Shown here: in pieces, positions 1-12,800 of the stretch
Position numbering within the stretch: the stretch's first letter is position 1
Layout: every line of letters begins with the position of its first letter
Assembly: GCA_017311185.1 (NCBI GenBank)
Contig: JAESUZ010001071.1
Coordinates: 558,001-622,000, forward strand
Length of the DNA: 64,000 nucleotides
DNA from: Proteles cristata cristata
Lineage: Eukaryota; Chordata; Mammalia; Carnivora; Hyaenidae
Reading direction: 5' to 3'
Notes under the pieces: generated by a model
What the model saw: the letters and a program-made list of their open reading frames with translations, nothing else
Databases searched by the model: none
What the model was told of the DNA's origin: nothing
Program-made: the position numbers and the translations under genes

Positions 1-884
1 GAACAGGCTTCTGAATGTCCAGGGTGCACAGAATGCAGATGTTACAGGAAACAGTGACCCCAGAAGGCCAGAGGAGGTGGCGACATCTGAATTACATTCA
101 TGTAAGGCACACACACCCAGTAAAGCACGCATACACAGATATTTTCATACAGTCCTCACACAATTTTCATACAAAGTCATGTAGTATGTCTATTGTTTTC
201 TATTTAGTTTGCTCAATTCGTAAATCTTTCATTATGGCAGTTTAAGAAAGCAGAAACATTAGGAGGCAGAAAAATGTGTTTTTCCCAAAGCTGTTTGTTC
301 CCTCTGGATTTAAAAGAACACAATGGCTAGAGTTTCATGTTGATTTCTAGACTTTCTAATACTCTCCTTTGCTACCATATCAACCCTTCTCTGCAGGTGT
401 GTGTTGTGACATTTAAAGAGGAAATGGCACTCTGGATGAACAGTCAGGAGATAATGGAGAAGTCGGCATCTCCCCTTCCTCTCCTTTCTCCTGGAGACCC
501 TATCCGGTGAGCAATCATTTGTTCCTACAGTCACCCAGATCTCCACCCAGATCTCTAGCTGAGCTTTCACTGCACCTGCCAATGTGTCCATTTTCTAGAG
601 ATCTCTGATTCTTCATAGGCTAATAGGAAAAGGCCCTACAGAGTCTGCTGCAAATTGCTAATCTTGTTTATGTTAAATAAAGCATCACAATCTGATGGCT
701 TTCTAGAGGTCAAAGCTACAGTTTTCATCAAGCAGACTTAATCTGTAGGATAGTATCACTGAAATGCCTGGATTGTCTTGATCCAAGACCCATGAAATGG
801 TGAACACTATTGATATTATTATCGTTATTAAATTATAATATACTTCACTGATTACTAACACTGATGAAGTCCACAGACTGCATC
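1..884. other. single-copy stretch, no gene seen
   Basis: AT-rich sequence without a recognisable repeat or exon. Short open frames on both strands (longest 93 codons, minus, 310-591) show no domain and no splice-bounded structure. I see nothing functional here. Confidence 0.5.
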
Positions 885-1060
885 AGACAATTTGCTCAGA
901 ACATGGTAGGAATTAGTCTCACTACAGCCCTGTGAGGTATGAACTAATATTTGCCCCATTTTACGGATGAGGAAACTAAGGCTTGCAAGTATATTTTCTA
1001 AAGGCTGCATCGCGGGGCTGTGGCAGAATCCAGTTGAGAACTCGCGCTCTTTATCACTTC
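885..1060 (-). mobile_element. MIR SINE fragment
   Basis: The stretch CCCCATTTTACGGATGAGGA and the following AAACTAAGGC are the reverse complement of the MIR core (CTCATCTGTAAAATGGGG). Downstream sequence still follows the antisense MIR body up to an equivalent of the tRNA-related part. It is heavily decayed, and the edges are approximate. Confidence 0.65.
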
Positions 1061-2264
1061 TCTGAACTGTGGAGCAAAGATGAGCAGTAATGTCACCTGT
1101 CAGTTCATTCCACTCTTTGCTTTGTGAAGTTGCCTCTGGAGACAGAAAGTGTCACCTTCGTTCCTAGGACCCAGACGCAGTACCTTGCACCTCCATTCTT
1201 GCCTAAGATCAGACAAGAGGGAGGAGGTGGGAGCTGGAAAGCCCCACATGAAATTTCATCCATCTGATATGCCAGACCAGCCTGTATTGCATGTCACTCC
1301 ACATCAGGCAGAAAGCGAGGCCGAATTAAATCCGTCTGTCAAGACAGCCAGATTTGCAGCAAGTAGAGATGCTCTTTACTCTTTATGTGAAAGCTCTGAT
1401 TGAAAAGACAAAAAGAATTTAATCACTCACTCTGCACTGCTGCTCTGGAAGCTCCGAAGTTTTTTGACTCGTCTTCTCTTGCCTGCCCCCTTTCTTTTGA
1501 ATGCCAACGTACACAGCTTTGTTTGGGATAAGTCCTCCCAGCTAAGCTTCAATAATTGGATTACTCACACGCTGTGTGAGTAGCTCTTATAAGTCAGTAT
1601 TTTATGGAGCTGAGCAAACAGACGGGTGCTGGACCAGAAAGGGCACACTTTTCCAGGATTGGCTCAAGGTCCTCATGATGCTTTAAAGTTTGATGGTCCG
1701 AAGCAGAAATGCCAGTGCAACCTGCAGGTGATAAAAGAAAAAAAAAAGATAGTTCAGGGGTGCCAGTTACTTGGGCAAAGGGATACAGCACCAGAGGGTA
1801 AACATGCATTTGGAGGAATTATGAGTTTTCGCCTGAATCTCTCTGAATATCCAGTGACATTGAGGTCAGGAGATTATGGAAATGCATTACCCAGAGGCAA
1901 AGCGGGTTTCTCTTAGCAAAACTAAGTGCCCTGGTTTTGGTGACCTTGGTAAAATCGGAGGGCGTAAATAACGATTTGCCACAAGTCATTAACCAGCTAC
2001 GTTGCTCAACTGGAACAATTAGGAGCCACTCATCCTACTGAGATGTCTCTGTCTGGGACAAAGTGGGAACCCCTGAAAAGTGGCTGACCTTTATGAACCC
2101 AAAGGTGAAGCGAGTCACTCCATTACTGCATGTGGAATCTCATGAAATCCTTAAAGGATTCCTGCTCCCATGTGTAGATCTCACTGCAGCTATTGAAATG
2201 GAAGCTGAGACAGGCTAGGCTGGTTCATCTCAGGTGGATTCAGGACATCTCCTAAGGAAGTTTC
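1061..2264. other. single-copy stretch, no gene seen
   Basis: Slightly richer in GC than its surroundings. Open frames of 84 codons (1149-1403, plus) and 96 codons (1626-1916, plus) have no recognisable family and no flanking splice signals that would make an exon convincing. No repeat was recognised. Confidence 0.45.
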
Positions 2265-2420
2265 ACCTTGTATTGCATTGTAATTATAGATTGCTTTTTC
2301 CTGTTCCCTGACTATGAGTTTCTCTTTCATGTAGCTGCGTCTTTTATCCATCTTATTTCCCTGGTGTCTGGTACTGTTTCATAGTCTAAGTACTCAGTAA
2401 ACACTATGTATTAAATGACG
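2265..2420 (+). mobile_element. L2 LINE 3' end fragment
   Basis: Ends in CTCAGTAAACACTATGTATT, which follows the L2 3' terminus (CTCAATAAATATTTGTTGAAT), preceded by a degenerate L2 3' UTR. Old and diverged. A MIR 3' end is the alternative, since the two families share this tail. Confidence 0.4.
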
Positions 2421-2454
2421 TGAAAATGACAATCATTTTGCGGGCATCTTTTGC

Positions 2455-2615
2455 AAAAGGGCTTTACATATGTAGTCTCCAATCCTTATAGTATCTCTTC
2501 AAATTAGCTGCTTTCTGCATTTTGCAGATGACGGAAATTTAAGCTAACACATTAAGTGGCTTGTGGAAGGCTATATAGCTCATGAGAGGTGTAAGATAAA
2601 AGTCACTCTGAGGTC
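2455..2615 (-). mobile_element. MIR SINE fragment
   Basis: GCATTTTGCAGATGACGGAA and the later ATATAGCTCATGAGAGG follow the antisense MIR core and its 'cacagctagtaagtggc' region. Decayed; the edges are estimates. Confidence 0.55.
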
Positions 2616-2694
2616 ATAATACAAGTTTTTCCAGAAGAAAATTAGAATGATGACCAGGAAAAAGAGTCCCTAAATCTTCAATTGCTAAAAACTC

Positions 2695-2830
2695 CTGCTG
2701 TGGCCTTCAGCAAAACATTTAACCTTTACTGTCTCAAACTGAGGGGTTTCTCTAAAATGTGAGAATTACATTATCACCTGATGGTGCCTGTTAAATTAGA
2801 TAATCTCCTGAGGCCATTTCAGCAATAGAA
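2695..2830 (+). mobile_element. MIR SINE fragment (weak)
   Basis: The order 'ggccttcagcaaaacatttaacc', 'ctctaaaatgtgag', 'gcctgttaaattagat' follows the sense MIR core at low identity. It could also be chance similarity. Confidence 0.35.
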
Positions 2831-5800
2831 AAACAAATTTTTAACCATTGTTATTCTTGGATTAACATGAACCCATTATTTAAGAAAACATTGAAATGTC
2901 TTTCCTTTTCCAAGGAAGAGAATTACACTGTGTTGTAAACATGCTCTAAACTGCTCCATTTGTTCTCTTGTCTAGATATTTTAAACACACTTAACTGAAA
3001 CTTAGAATACTTTAAGACAGGACCAAGTGACTCAAGAGATCCAAAGCAGGTTGGCAAAATCTCCTCTGGGAAGCCTGCCTTCTTGAATACATTCCTTTTG
3101 TTGGCAATTAAATATCAGTGAAGACAGAGGGTTGACAATTAGTAAATTGAGATGAGGTGGAAGCAGGTTGTCAGATTCCCATTTTCCTTGTACAGAATCA
3201 TGGAATTTTGAGGCAGGATGAAATAAAAATAGAAGAGCTCAAGAGAAAGGAGCTTTTCTTTCTTTCTTTTAGTTTAGGAGATGGCAGATCTTAGGCTGGA
3301 GTTTCCTGATCACTCAAGGCAGTGGTCAGAGAAGAAGTGAAGCATAGAGCTCAGTGGGAATTACCTTTGGGACCAAGGTCAGGTCAGCTGAAAAGAAGTG
3401 ATGAGATGTACATAGCTCAGAATTCATTAGAATGCTGAGGTCTCCTCATTGGCTAGCCTGTTGAATAATTGGGGTCTACCTAATGGTTCCATTCTTCACT
3501 CCTCTTTTATTTGCCTTTGAAACCCTTGCTATCTCTCTTCCATCCTTGCCATTCTAATCAAAGTCCTGTCTTCAAGATTACTCTACTAATTATAGTTCAA
3601 AACTGCAAAGTAGCCTGTAGGGCAAAGCATTTCTTCTGTTCCATGTTCCATAGTAAGCATATAAATATTTGTTAAATAAACGAATTTTTAAAAGTGGCAG
3701 AAGTAGATGTGGAAAGATGTAACAAATACCAAAGCGCTAAAGAAGGAGTTTACTTTCCAGGAGAGACAGTTTTGAAGCAGAAGTCACATGGAGGATTCTA
3801 GGGCTTCACAAAGTTGGAGGCTAATGCCAGCACTGCCTGAAGAGCTTCAATCAAGTGATAGTTACAAGGCTCTTGACCCGCCCTCTCTTCTTTCATTGCT
3901 TATTCTGGAGCAGATGGAGGTATGTCTTCTGCGTGCTTGATTAGAAGTGCAGGATGGAGACTGGAGGAGGAAAACAAGTGCAGGACTAAATCCATGTCTA
4001 TGGCGGAGATGTGGTGTCCCGAGTTCTGCACCATGCCCGGCTGTGTTGCTCAAAGAGCTGTTTGGGTTCAGGAGGTCAGGAACCCTCCTTTGTCTTGTCA
4101 TCCACACTCTCAGAAGCACCAAGCACATCAGTGGATATCAAATAAATACTTGGTGATTGGCAAAAAGAATTAGTGAGTGCAGGAATGCAACTGGAAGTAT
4201 TCTAGGCCCTCCACCCACACGTACAACTTGGAGTGAGGATGTCTTTTCAATAGAGGCTACTCAATGCAAAATAAATGAGAAGTGAGATAAGATATTTAGG
4301 CTATGATTAGATAGTCTATTTCCAAGGAAGGCCCTGGTATTCATCAGACAAATGTGACCTCTGGCTTAAAAGTAAATGCCAAAGTAAACCAGAGTGTGTC
4401 ATAGATTTTACTGGCTTCCTCTGTCCTTCTTCCAGAGGAGTAAAATATATGGATTCATGTTTTCTCAGTTTTAACTTTAGGGTTGACATCCATCACTGCT
4501 CTTGGATGGCTTAGGGAGAGGAAATCTGCAAAAGCACATCATCTCTTTTCTCTTTCCTTCTACCTGCCTGTGTTTTGCACTTTTGTAAGTCATTTTGGTC
4601 AAGGTGTGACAGATTCTAGTTTGGTCATCATACCATCATCAATAAGATGGTGCTAAATAAGTCATGTAAAGGACTGTCCCCAAGCCCTGCCATTCTTCCT
4701 TCCTCCCTTCATCTAGATTTATGTGGAGGTGCCTCTGGGCTTCCCAATCAGCACTCAAGTGTGCATTCACAATGTAAGATTTGTCCAGTATTATCAAAAC
4801 TCATCAACCCTGACCGAATATAGCTTATACTTATGGCGGAAGTTTATTTTAATTCTAAGAATATAAATAGGAAATAAACAGGAAAAGAGCCAAGATTTTC
4901 TTTGTTTTTTTCTTTTTTATTAGAGGCTTACAGCTCTGATACTAATCAGCATTTCATAAACAGGGCAGTGGAAAAAGAATAAAAAAATAAACGTAAAATC
5001 CATCATTAACATACAACCGTATGAAATTATTCACTTTATTGTCCCAAGTAAACCCTGGGCTTATGAGTAACAGTGATCGTTGACAGTAATAAGAAACACT
5101 TAGGAAAGGCTTTTTCCCCCCTTTCTTCTATCTCCATTAGTGAGTAGCAAAACAGTGTCAGTGGCATAACCCATAAACATTCCCTCAGATTCCTTACTAA
5201 TATAACCCTGATTTTGTTCATTATAGCAATCTACTCAGCCCCAATATCCCTCATAGCTAGGCATACCACTAGAGGTTTAATGAAATAGACTAGAGCTTGG
5301 GAAATCTTTTTCTTTTCTAGTAAAAAAGTTCAGGTATAGTTGGCTCTGATCTTCCCTCTTAAACTTACTTTGAACATGAATACGATGTGTGGAAGGCTGT
5401 GACATGGCATGAGAGTGACAGTCACATGGTTAGCATGGCATAAATAACATGCTTGCCCTCCAGATGACATCACCATATGTCTGAAATCAGCACTGTAAAT
5501 GTCTACCTCTTATTACTGTGGGAAAAATAAATAAATAAAACAAACAAAACTTTTTGCCTACACCATAATTTTCCTGTTACCTGCAGGATAATACAAACTA
5601 AGTGAAAAATAAGATACAATTCCTGATAATGGCACTGGATTTGAACTAGTCAATAATATGGTTTCTTAAAATGGTATGTGGATATGAATTTCAGGCCACA
5701 AGTTCAGGTGTGCAAATAATATGTTTTTTAATTCCACCAGCAGGCTAAAAAATTAACTCAGTCCCAATTTTCCTCCTAATAAAGTTTGTTACACTATTTT

Positions 5801-6803
5801 GGAGTCCTATACTGTGCCACGGTATGGGTTCAAGGAGTAAGGGAAACTCCCTCAGTCCTCATTCACACAGGATGAATGGAAATGTCACTGTGCCCATTAA
5901 TATGGCCTCAAGTCCAGGAGAGTTCTGTTGCTTCCTTACCCACTAAAGGTCCACAGATTTTTGTGAGATCGCCTATGATTCTATTTCCCCAGATTTATGC
6001 ACCGTTGTTCCTTTTTAGAGTCTTGACACATTCCTGATGGTACTTGTAAGAAGCAAGATGTTTGACGCTAGTTCTCTTTTTGCAAGTGAAACTCAGAGTT
6101 GCTCTCCCTCTTTACTTCTCTCCCTCCTTCTCCCTCATTGCCCCAGGGAAGATGTTTCCAGTTGGTAGAAATCCTTCACCTTTCCTGTATCATCACTGGA
6201 CTCTCTCTATGTCTAGGAATCCCATTCTTTCTTTCTTGTACCTCATTCACAGGAACGTGACTCTTTCAGTTTTCCCAAGGCTTTAGAAATAAAGTCCAAA
6301 GTATTTTGTGCTCTTTTGCCTCTTACTCCCTGTAAAGTGATAATGCATGGATTGAGCACACTGCCTGAATAGAGGACAGAAGAACAGGAAAACATGGTGA
6401 AGAATTAAAACATTAAAAATAAAAGGGTTGTTATTTAATATATGGAGATATGGTGGGTGGCGGGAAGGGTGAGTTACACTTCCTAATGGTACTGAGCATC
6501 TGGGAATTTCTAAGCTGGCCCAAACAAACTCTACTTAAGTTGATCCACGGGTACCTGAATCATTTTTGTACCCAAGGTTATCTATCATGCTGTATTTAGG
6601 GCTATTGATTGAACTGTAGAGAGTATGAAGAATAGGATGAATGCCTGATTTAAGGAATAGGATAAATAGGATGTGTTCTTCTAATTAGTTAGCATTTTAG
6701 TAAGTGAAAATATGCCCATCCCCATCTTAGGCTTTAGTGAGTAGGGGAGGTTGGTAACAATGAGGAGATTAAAAAAGAAAAAAATGACCCAGCCTCTGTT
6801 GAT
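2831..6803. other. long non-repetitive stretch with minor L2-like tails
   Basis: No exon or RNA gene recognised. Two places look like L2 3' ends on the plus strand: about 3480-3690 (ATATTTGTTAAATAAACG) and about 4075-4160 (ATCAAATAAATACTTGGTGA). Open frames at 3862-4128 (minus) and 3922-4173 (plus) overlap each other antisense and carry no motif. AT-rich runs near 4905 and 5525 are simple sequence. Confidence 0.45.
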
Positions 6804-6820
6804 TAAAAAATTTTTTTTTT

Positions 6821-7038
6821 AAATTTTTTTAAATGTTTTATTTATTTCTAGGAGAGAGAGAGAGAGACAGCGCGAGCAGGGGAGGGTCAGAGAGAGAGGG
6901 AGTCACAGATTGAAATAGGCTTCAGGCTCCGAGCTGGCAGTCAGCACAGACCCGACGCGGGGCTCGAACCCACGAACCGCGAGATCATGACCTAAGCGAA
7001 AGTCGGACGCTTAACCGACTAAGCCACCCAGGCGCCCC
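6821..7038 (-). mobile_element. SINEC (tRNA-Lys SINE), felid type
   Basis: Ends on the plus strand in CCACCCAGGCGCCCC, the reverse complement of the SINE head. The B-box complement GGGCTCGAACCC lies at about 6960 and the A/T tail at 6821-6840. It sits directly against the tail of the next SINE. The T/A-rich sequence on both sides (about 6804-6820 and 7039-7056) looks like its target duplication, so it inserted into that older copy's tail. Confidence 0.9.
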
Positions 7039-7264
7039 TAAAAAAAATTTTTTTTAAGGTTTATTTATTTTTGAGACAGGGAGAGACAGAGCTTGAGGCA
7101 GGGAGGGGCAGAGAGAGAGAGAGAGGGAGACACAGAATCAGAAGCAGGCTCCAGGCTCTGGGCTATCCGCACAGAGCCCGATGTGGGGCTCAAACCCATG
7201 AACCATGAGATCATGACCTGAGCCAAAGTTGGACACTTAACCGAATGAACCACCCAGGAGCCCC
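7039..7264 (-). mobile_element. SINEC (tRNA-Lys SINE)
   Basis: Head complement CCACCCAGGAGCCCC at the right end, ATGAGATCATGACCTGAGCC in the middle, GA-rich body and TTTATTTATTTTTGAGACAG tail. It is more diverged than the upstream copy, which fits its being the older host of that insertion. The 62-codon frame across it (7065-7253, minus) is only translated SINE. Confidence 0.88.
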
Positions 7265-7354
7265 TGATTTTTCAACTTCCACACAAATTAAATGGTTGAT
7301 AATGTGAGGCATTTGATTTGTACTTGTGTGTGTGTGCGTGTTTGTCTATACACA

Positions 7355-7567
7355 CAGATTTATTTTTTTTTTTTTTACATTTTTAAAGCTTATTTATTTT
7401 GAGAGAGAGGGGGAGGAGGAAAGAAGGGGAAGGGCAGAGAGATAGGGAAAGAGAGAATCCCAAGTAGGCTTCACAATGTCAGGACAGAGCTCAATGCAAA
7501 ACTCACAAACCTTGAGATCATGACCTGAGCCAAAACCAAGAATCAGACCTTTAACCAACTGAGACAT
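7355..7567 (-). mobile_element. SINEC, older diverged copy
   Basis: Tail-side TTTTTTTACATTTTTAAAGC, GA-rich body and CTTGAGATCATGACCTGAGC are clear. The head is degraded (CAACTGAGACATAG) and the terminal CCCAGGCGCCCC is missing. Third consecutive minus-strand SINE. Confidence 0.75.
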
Positions 7568-7789
7568 AGTTAAATATTTAAATTAAGTATTTCATTTAAA
7601 TATTTAGTGGTGCATACATAGCTCATGCTATGTGGATCCAAATTCATCGCCTTCTTTCCATCTTGAATGCTAACACCTAAAGTAGACCATGATTCTTTCT
7701 CACTTTAGTTAATGCAACAACCTCCCTCCCTCAATATGATTATTTCTAGATTTGAATTCTAAAACATTTTCATCATATTTAAAGCAGAA

Positions 7790-8060
7790 TACTCTATTGA
7801 AAACACAAATCTGAAAATGTCATCTGCCTACATAATTCTTTTCAAAAACCTTCTCATAGCTCTTATGATGAGTCTAAATGTCTTCAGGGGTCTTTAAGGA
7901 CATGCTCACCACCCTCCATCCCCACCCTGCTGCACTCCCACAATCTTTTCACATAGCACTCTACTGTCCACTCTAGGCGTCTCTAGGCCTCCATAAGCCT
8001 CTCACTTGCTGTTTCCTTTTTTGCCATTTTAATTCTAATCATTTCCCCATCTCAGATAGG
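7790..8060 (+). mobile_element. L2 LINE fragment
   Basis: Has the layout of the L2 3' region: CTTTTCAAAAACCTTCTCATA, then TTAAGGACATGCTCACCACC, 'ctgcactcccacaatc', and 'ctcacttgctgtttcc' matching the 'gcacttgctgttccctc' landmark. Diverged; the edges are uncertain. Confidence 0.5.
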
Positions 8061-8631
8061 AACTGACCTCAGCTGAAAAATGGAATATTTTGTTGCCTCT
8101 CCAGCATCCATCCCTCCTACCCTCTATACCAGACTCATACCCAGTGAAGCATTGCTTTGATTCAAGTGTCCACCTTGCTTCGTAGAGCCCATGTGCCACA
8201 TTACAGAACCCCTCCAAGCTCCCAATGTGGACTGATCATAAAACAGCCATGCTATTTGTCTTTCCAGTGGATGTGGGAAACCAGACTTAGGTGGTTTATT
8301 CATAGCATTCTGTTAGCCAAGGATATTGATTTGGAGGCAAAAGTGTTACTTAATTGGGGTTAATGAAAACAATGTGAAGTTTGTGAAGGGTATCTGGGAA
8401 TTTTTTTCTTCCTTCTAAAGAAATAGGCCTTGAAATAGACACCTCTTTATTCCTCTCTATGCTCTGTGTATGAGTAAAGCCATAAACTGCCACAGTCATT
8501 TACCCTTCTGTGTAGATATTATTTGTCACCAAGAAGGGGCATGAACAACTGAGTGTGAAAGGAAGAAAGGGAAAATCACTCATCAAGTTAAGCTAACCCT
8601 GAACTCTAATGATACTTTGGACTTCCAATGT
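8061..8631. other. unassigned stretch
   Basis: Two small antisense-overlapping frames (8035-8217 minus and 8157-8363 plus) lack motifs. No repeat, exon or RNA gene recognised. Confidence 0.4.
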
Positions 8632-9090
8632 CATGGTCTGTTGTGACAAATTAACACAAACTGTGTGGCTTCACACAACAGAGAGAATAAATTTCCTGGT
8701 TCAAGAGGGCAGAAATCCAAAATCAAGGTGTCAATCAGGTTGATTCCTTCTGAGGACTCTGAGGGAGAATCTTTTCCCTGCCTCTTTTGCTTTTGGTGGC
8801 CACCTGCATCCTTGGTGTTCATTGGCTTGTAACTGCAGCCTTCCAGTATCTGCTGCCGTGTCATGTGGACCTCTTCACTCCATGTGTGTCTTGGGGTCTC
8901 TGTCTCCAAATCTCTCCGACCTTATAAGAACACCAATTGTTGGATTTAAGGTCCACCCTAATCTGGCATGATCTCATTTTAACTTGTTTAACTTAATTGT
9001 ATCTGCAAAAATCCTATTTCCAAATAAGGTTCATAGATACAGGACTTAGGACTTCAACATATATTTTCATGGGACACAATGCAAACCTCA
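8632..9090 (-). mobile_element. MLT1-type solo LTR (ERVL-MaLR)
   Basis: On the plus strand the region starts GTCTGTTGTGACAAATTAAC, continues with CAGAAATCCAAAATCAAGGT and TTATAAGAACACCAATTG, and ends with TCCAAATAAGGTTCATAGAT. This is the reverse complement of an MLT1 LTR. No internal MaLR sequence flanks it, so it is a solo LTR. The 92-codon minus frame inside is LTR sequence. Confidence 0.75.
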
Positions 9091-9229
9091 TGAACCAATA
9101 TATTTATTTTTAAAAATATTTCCCATCATGGTTTCTATTACTTGCAGCAGAAGGTATCCTAATCAATACTCTTCTCTTTACCTTGGCTTCCAAATTACAG
9201 GCACCCTTTCTTATATTCTGTTGCAAAAT

Positions 9230-9415
9230 TTGGCTTACTCCATCCTTGAATTTCATTTATCCTGCTCTAGTTGCTTCTGAATTGTGTGTTTTTCATTAGT
9301 CCTTGCACATGGTTAGCTAACTTCCTTAGCTTGTCCCAACACTTAGCAGGGAACCTAACACATATTTTGTGCTCTCTAAATATTTGCTGAATGAATAAAT
9401 TAAATAGAATTTGAG
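9230..9415 (+). mobile_element. L2 LINE 3' end fragment
   Basis: Closes with CTCTAAATATTTGCTGAATG AATAAAT, the characteristic L2 terminus. Preceding sequence 'cttagcagggaacctaacacata' matches the 'agtgcctggcacata' landmark loosely. Confidence 0.45.
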
Positions 9416-9429
9416 AAATATACAACAGT

Positions 9430-9800
9430 AGGAGATACTTTTAAATTATCCAAAATATTACTGCCCATGTAAAAATACTATAAATATATTTTTATAAATC
9501 CTCCTAGCATTTTTATGTAAAGGTTTCTCATTCTATAATTATTATACTGATATGAAATTACATGCCCTGCTTTTTTCACTTTATATAACACACATTTTCC
9601 TGCTATTGCAGTCTTCACAAAATTTTTAAATAGTCATGCAAAGTCCATTGAATGTTGTACAAGACTATACATGAATATTTCCCGGAGATAAGACATTTAG
9701 TATATTTTTTTCCTTTTAAGATTTTCTTAAATTTATCATTTTTTATACATAAATATTTTCCTAATACCCAAGAATATGTCCTTAGCATCAATGTAGGATT
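9430..9800 (-). mobile_element. possible old L1 3' fragment
   Basis: The series 'gaaattacatgccctgc', 'ttttcactttatataaca', 'attttcctgctattgcag' resembles antisense 3' regions of ancient L1M subfamilies. Similarity is weak and the assignment tentative. Confidence 0.25.
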
Positions 9801-12800
9801 TGGTTAAAATAAATCTTAAGGTCCCTGAAGGGATACAGGAATTCAGAGAAAGGAGAAGTCTATTTTATGAACTGGAAACATCAGTTTCCACAAAGCTGAA
9901 GGAAAACACATCAGATTAGGAAGCAAGCTGACCACGGACACTCAAAAAGAGAGGAAAGAAGAGTGGCTTCCCTCCTCACACCCTTACTTTTCACTGTGGA
10001 ATGTGACTCTCATCTGTCAGGTCATGGTGTAGGAACTCTGGCTTCCTACACTTTATCTGACTCCCAAGAAATAAAAAAGAGACAAATTCAGGTATAAGAA
10101 ACAAGGGCAGAATGTACCACATACAATTTTCTCTTCCTGGCATCCCATTATTGAATCCAATTATAATAACACACATATTTAGCTTGCTCTGGGGACAAAA
10201 ATCACAAGTAACGTACAAATAAGCCATTGAAATGCCCCTACATAAGGGGACTTTGGTGAAAAGAATTCATAGACTGAATAATAAACAAAGTTATTAAGTG
10301 GATTAAATACAAAGCAATGGAGTTTCCTTTTTCTCTAAGGAAGAGTAGAAAACAAAACAAAAGCCTCACTTGATAGTATTATTTCTAAACATTTTATATG
10401 TTTGGATTTTCAATGACACTGTCTGCTTTTCATCTGTAAACAGTCCTGGCTCTTAAGGAGTGCTATAGAGAAATGAATTTAGTACTAAGTGGCGGCAGTA
10501 TGAATTCTACCATTTCCCTGCTTTGTGATTTAGAACAAAACATATCACAGCCCTTCCCCCTAGGATTTGGCTCCCCCATTCATGGGTTGAAATGACTGGA
10601 CGTGATAATTCTTTTGATGCATTGCCCTCTAAAAATCTCGGTTCCATGCAATGCATGCTGTAAAGCTAGACAACAAATCTACATTTGTTGAATATTGATT
10701 CTATCCTGGCAGTAAGTTAATAAACTATAGCCCCAAAGAGTTAATTTTGAAGAGTAAACTTCCATTCCATTCACTGAAGTAGCCTGGGTTGTTGGCAGTC
10801 AGATAAATGAAAGCTGAAATTGTTTGCAAGAAAAAAATCCAGCATCCTTGAAAGTTTTCTATGGTTTATCCTAAAGAAAACAAGTCTTTCTGAAATCCAC
10901 AGATTTCTTCCATAATAGAAACAATGTGGACCCAACTGTATATGATCACATTGCATCTGTCAGAAGTAAAATGTTAAGGAAGGTTTTGTAAATACTTCTT
11001 ACAAATATCATAGAAATTAAAAGGCGGCTGGCATTTTGGCAAAGGGGAACAATATGAAAAGCACTGATGTTTGCATTAGTCAATAAGTTCCACCCCCTCG
11101 TTCACACATAGTGTGAGCTCTACTGATTTTAATGTAATGAACTGAGCGTTTTACCATGAAATTTTTGTTCTACCTCTAAGACTTTAAAGGAAAAAGGACT
11201 TCAAGATGATGACTGTTCTAAAAAAGAGGACACCAGGAATGAGGTTGTTATATTTCCAAGAGTCTGCATTGGCAGATGGCTTGCTCTGTGTATATCGACA
11301 CATAGTTTTAGTTCATTCTTCTTCAGTCTTTCAGTGATGGAAGTTAGAGAACTGACTGTTGTAAATGATCCTAACATGTCTGAAAGAGTGATGCGGCTAA
11401 CACTTTACAGATATTGAGACTCTTGAGTACATAAATGGCATCCCATTCTGTAATGTTGGTAATTATTTTATGGTAGCTGGTTATGATTTAGCATACAGGA
11501 AAATACTAATCCCTGGCATACAGATCATCAGGTAGACTCTATAATTTCATTAAGGAGTTGATGGCTACTGGGGGAAAACTTAAGTGTCAGCAGTTAACTC
11601 TCTTTTATCCGCTGTTGTTCAGCCAGATGCCATACTCATTTTTGTGACTAACGCCAATTCTGTCCTCTCCCCTTGCTCTGCAAGGCTTTATGTATTAGTG
11701 AGATAAATAGGGCTGGGGCCAGCCCTTAGAAGAAATAGGGAGATCTGATTTCTAATTGCAAAGCAAGTACCTGCAAGTAGTACTCAGTTTCCTGTTCAGC
11801 CAAATGGGGATACCGACAATCTTACATGGATTCCCTGGGAGGATCAAAAGAAGCCATGCATGTAGAACATCTACTACAGTGTCAGAAACATACCCAGGAA
11901 GCAAGGCCATGTCTGAGGTCCTGCCCAAGCCTTTCTCCTCTGTCCTCCATCAGAAAGCTCAGTCACAAACAAGGTCACATGAGCAATGGGAATAATTAAC
12001 AGGACAAAGAGAGATCTTCGACTTCATTGATTTTGTAACTTAATCTTATATATAAAATTGGGGCAGAAATGCTGTCATTGGAATGAAATAGGGCAGATTT
12101 TGCTAATGGGGTCTGGAACTGAATCCATACATTAGTATGTAGGAAAAGCCAACCAAAAAAATGGACTATAATAGATAGACAATGGAACAATTGTTAACTA
12201 CTCTCTTCTGGTGGCAATCTGGATTCCTCTCTCATTTACTCTGGAGTTTGTATCACATCAACTTGCTACAGAATAGCCCATCTTCAAGAGTAAAAAGCAA
12301 ATTAAAAATTAAAAAGCAGAGCAAAACAAACATTCAAAGTAAAGCACAACCTCACTTGATCCTGTATCCCCTGTAGCTACTACCTACTTTCTCATTTCCT
12401 CTTTATAACAAAACCCCCAACAGAATTATAAATACTCAGTACTTCACTTCCTCATCTTTCACCTTCACTTAATATCTTATTCCAAACAATTAAGAAAATA
12501 AAAGGGCAGAGTCCATCAAGATGAGGAGAGCATTACCAGGATTAGGATAAAAATCCTCAGGTTTTAATATCGAAATAAGACATACTAGTGAAATGGCTAG
12601 GTTCCAAGTAAACAATTTGTTTGTCCAATTAGGAAAAGTGGACAAATACCCTGAAACAATGACTTTATATTTATTTTAAATACTCTTTGACATAAGGTTT
12701 CTAAATATAAGATACTCAATAATATATGAAAGAAAATTGTTTTAAAATACACATGTAATGTACTCAGGACTGATGCTTGTCTTATGTAGCCTGATTCAAG

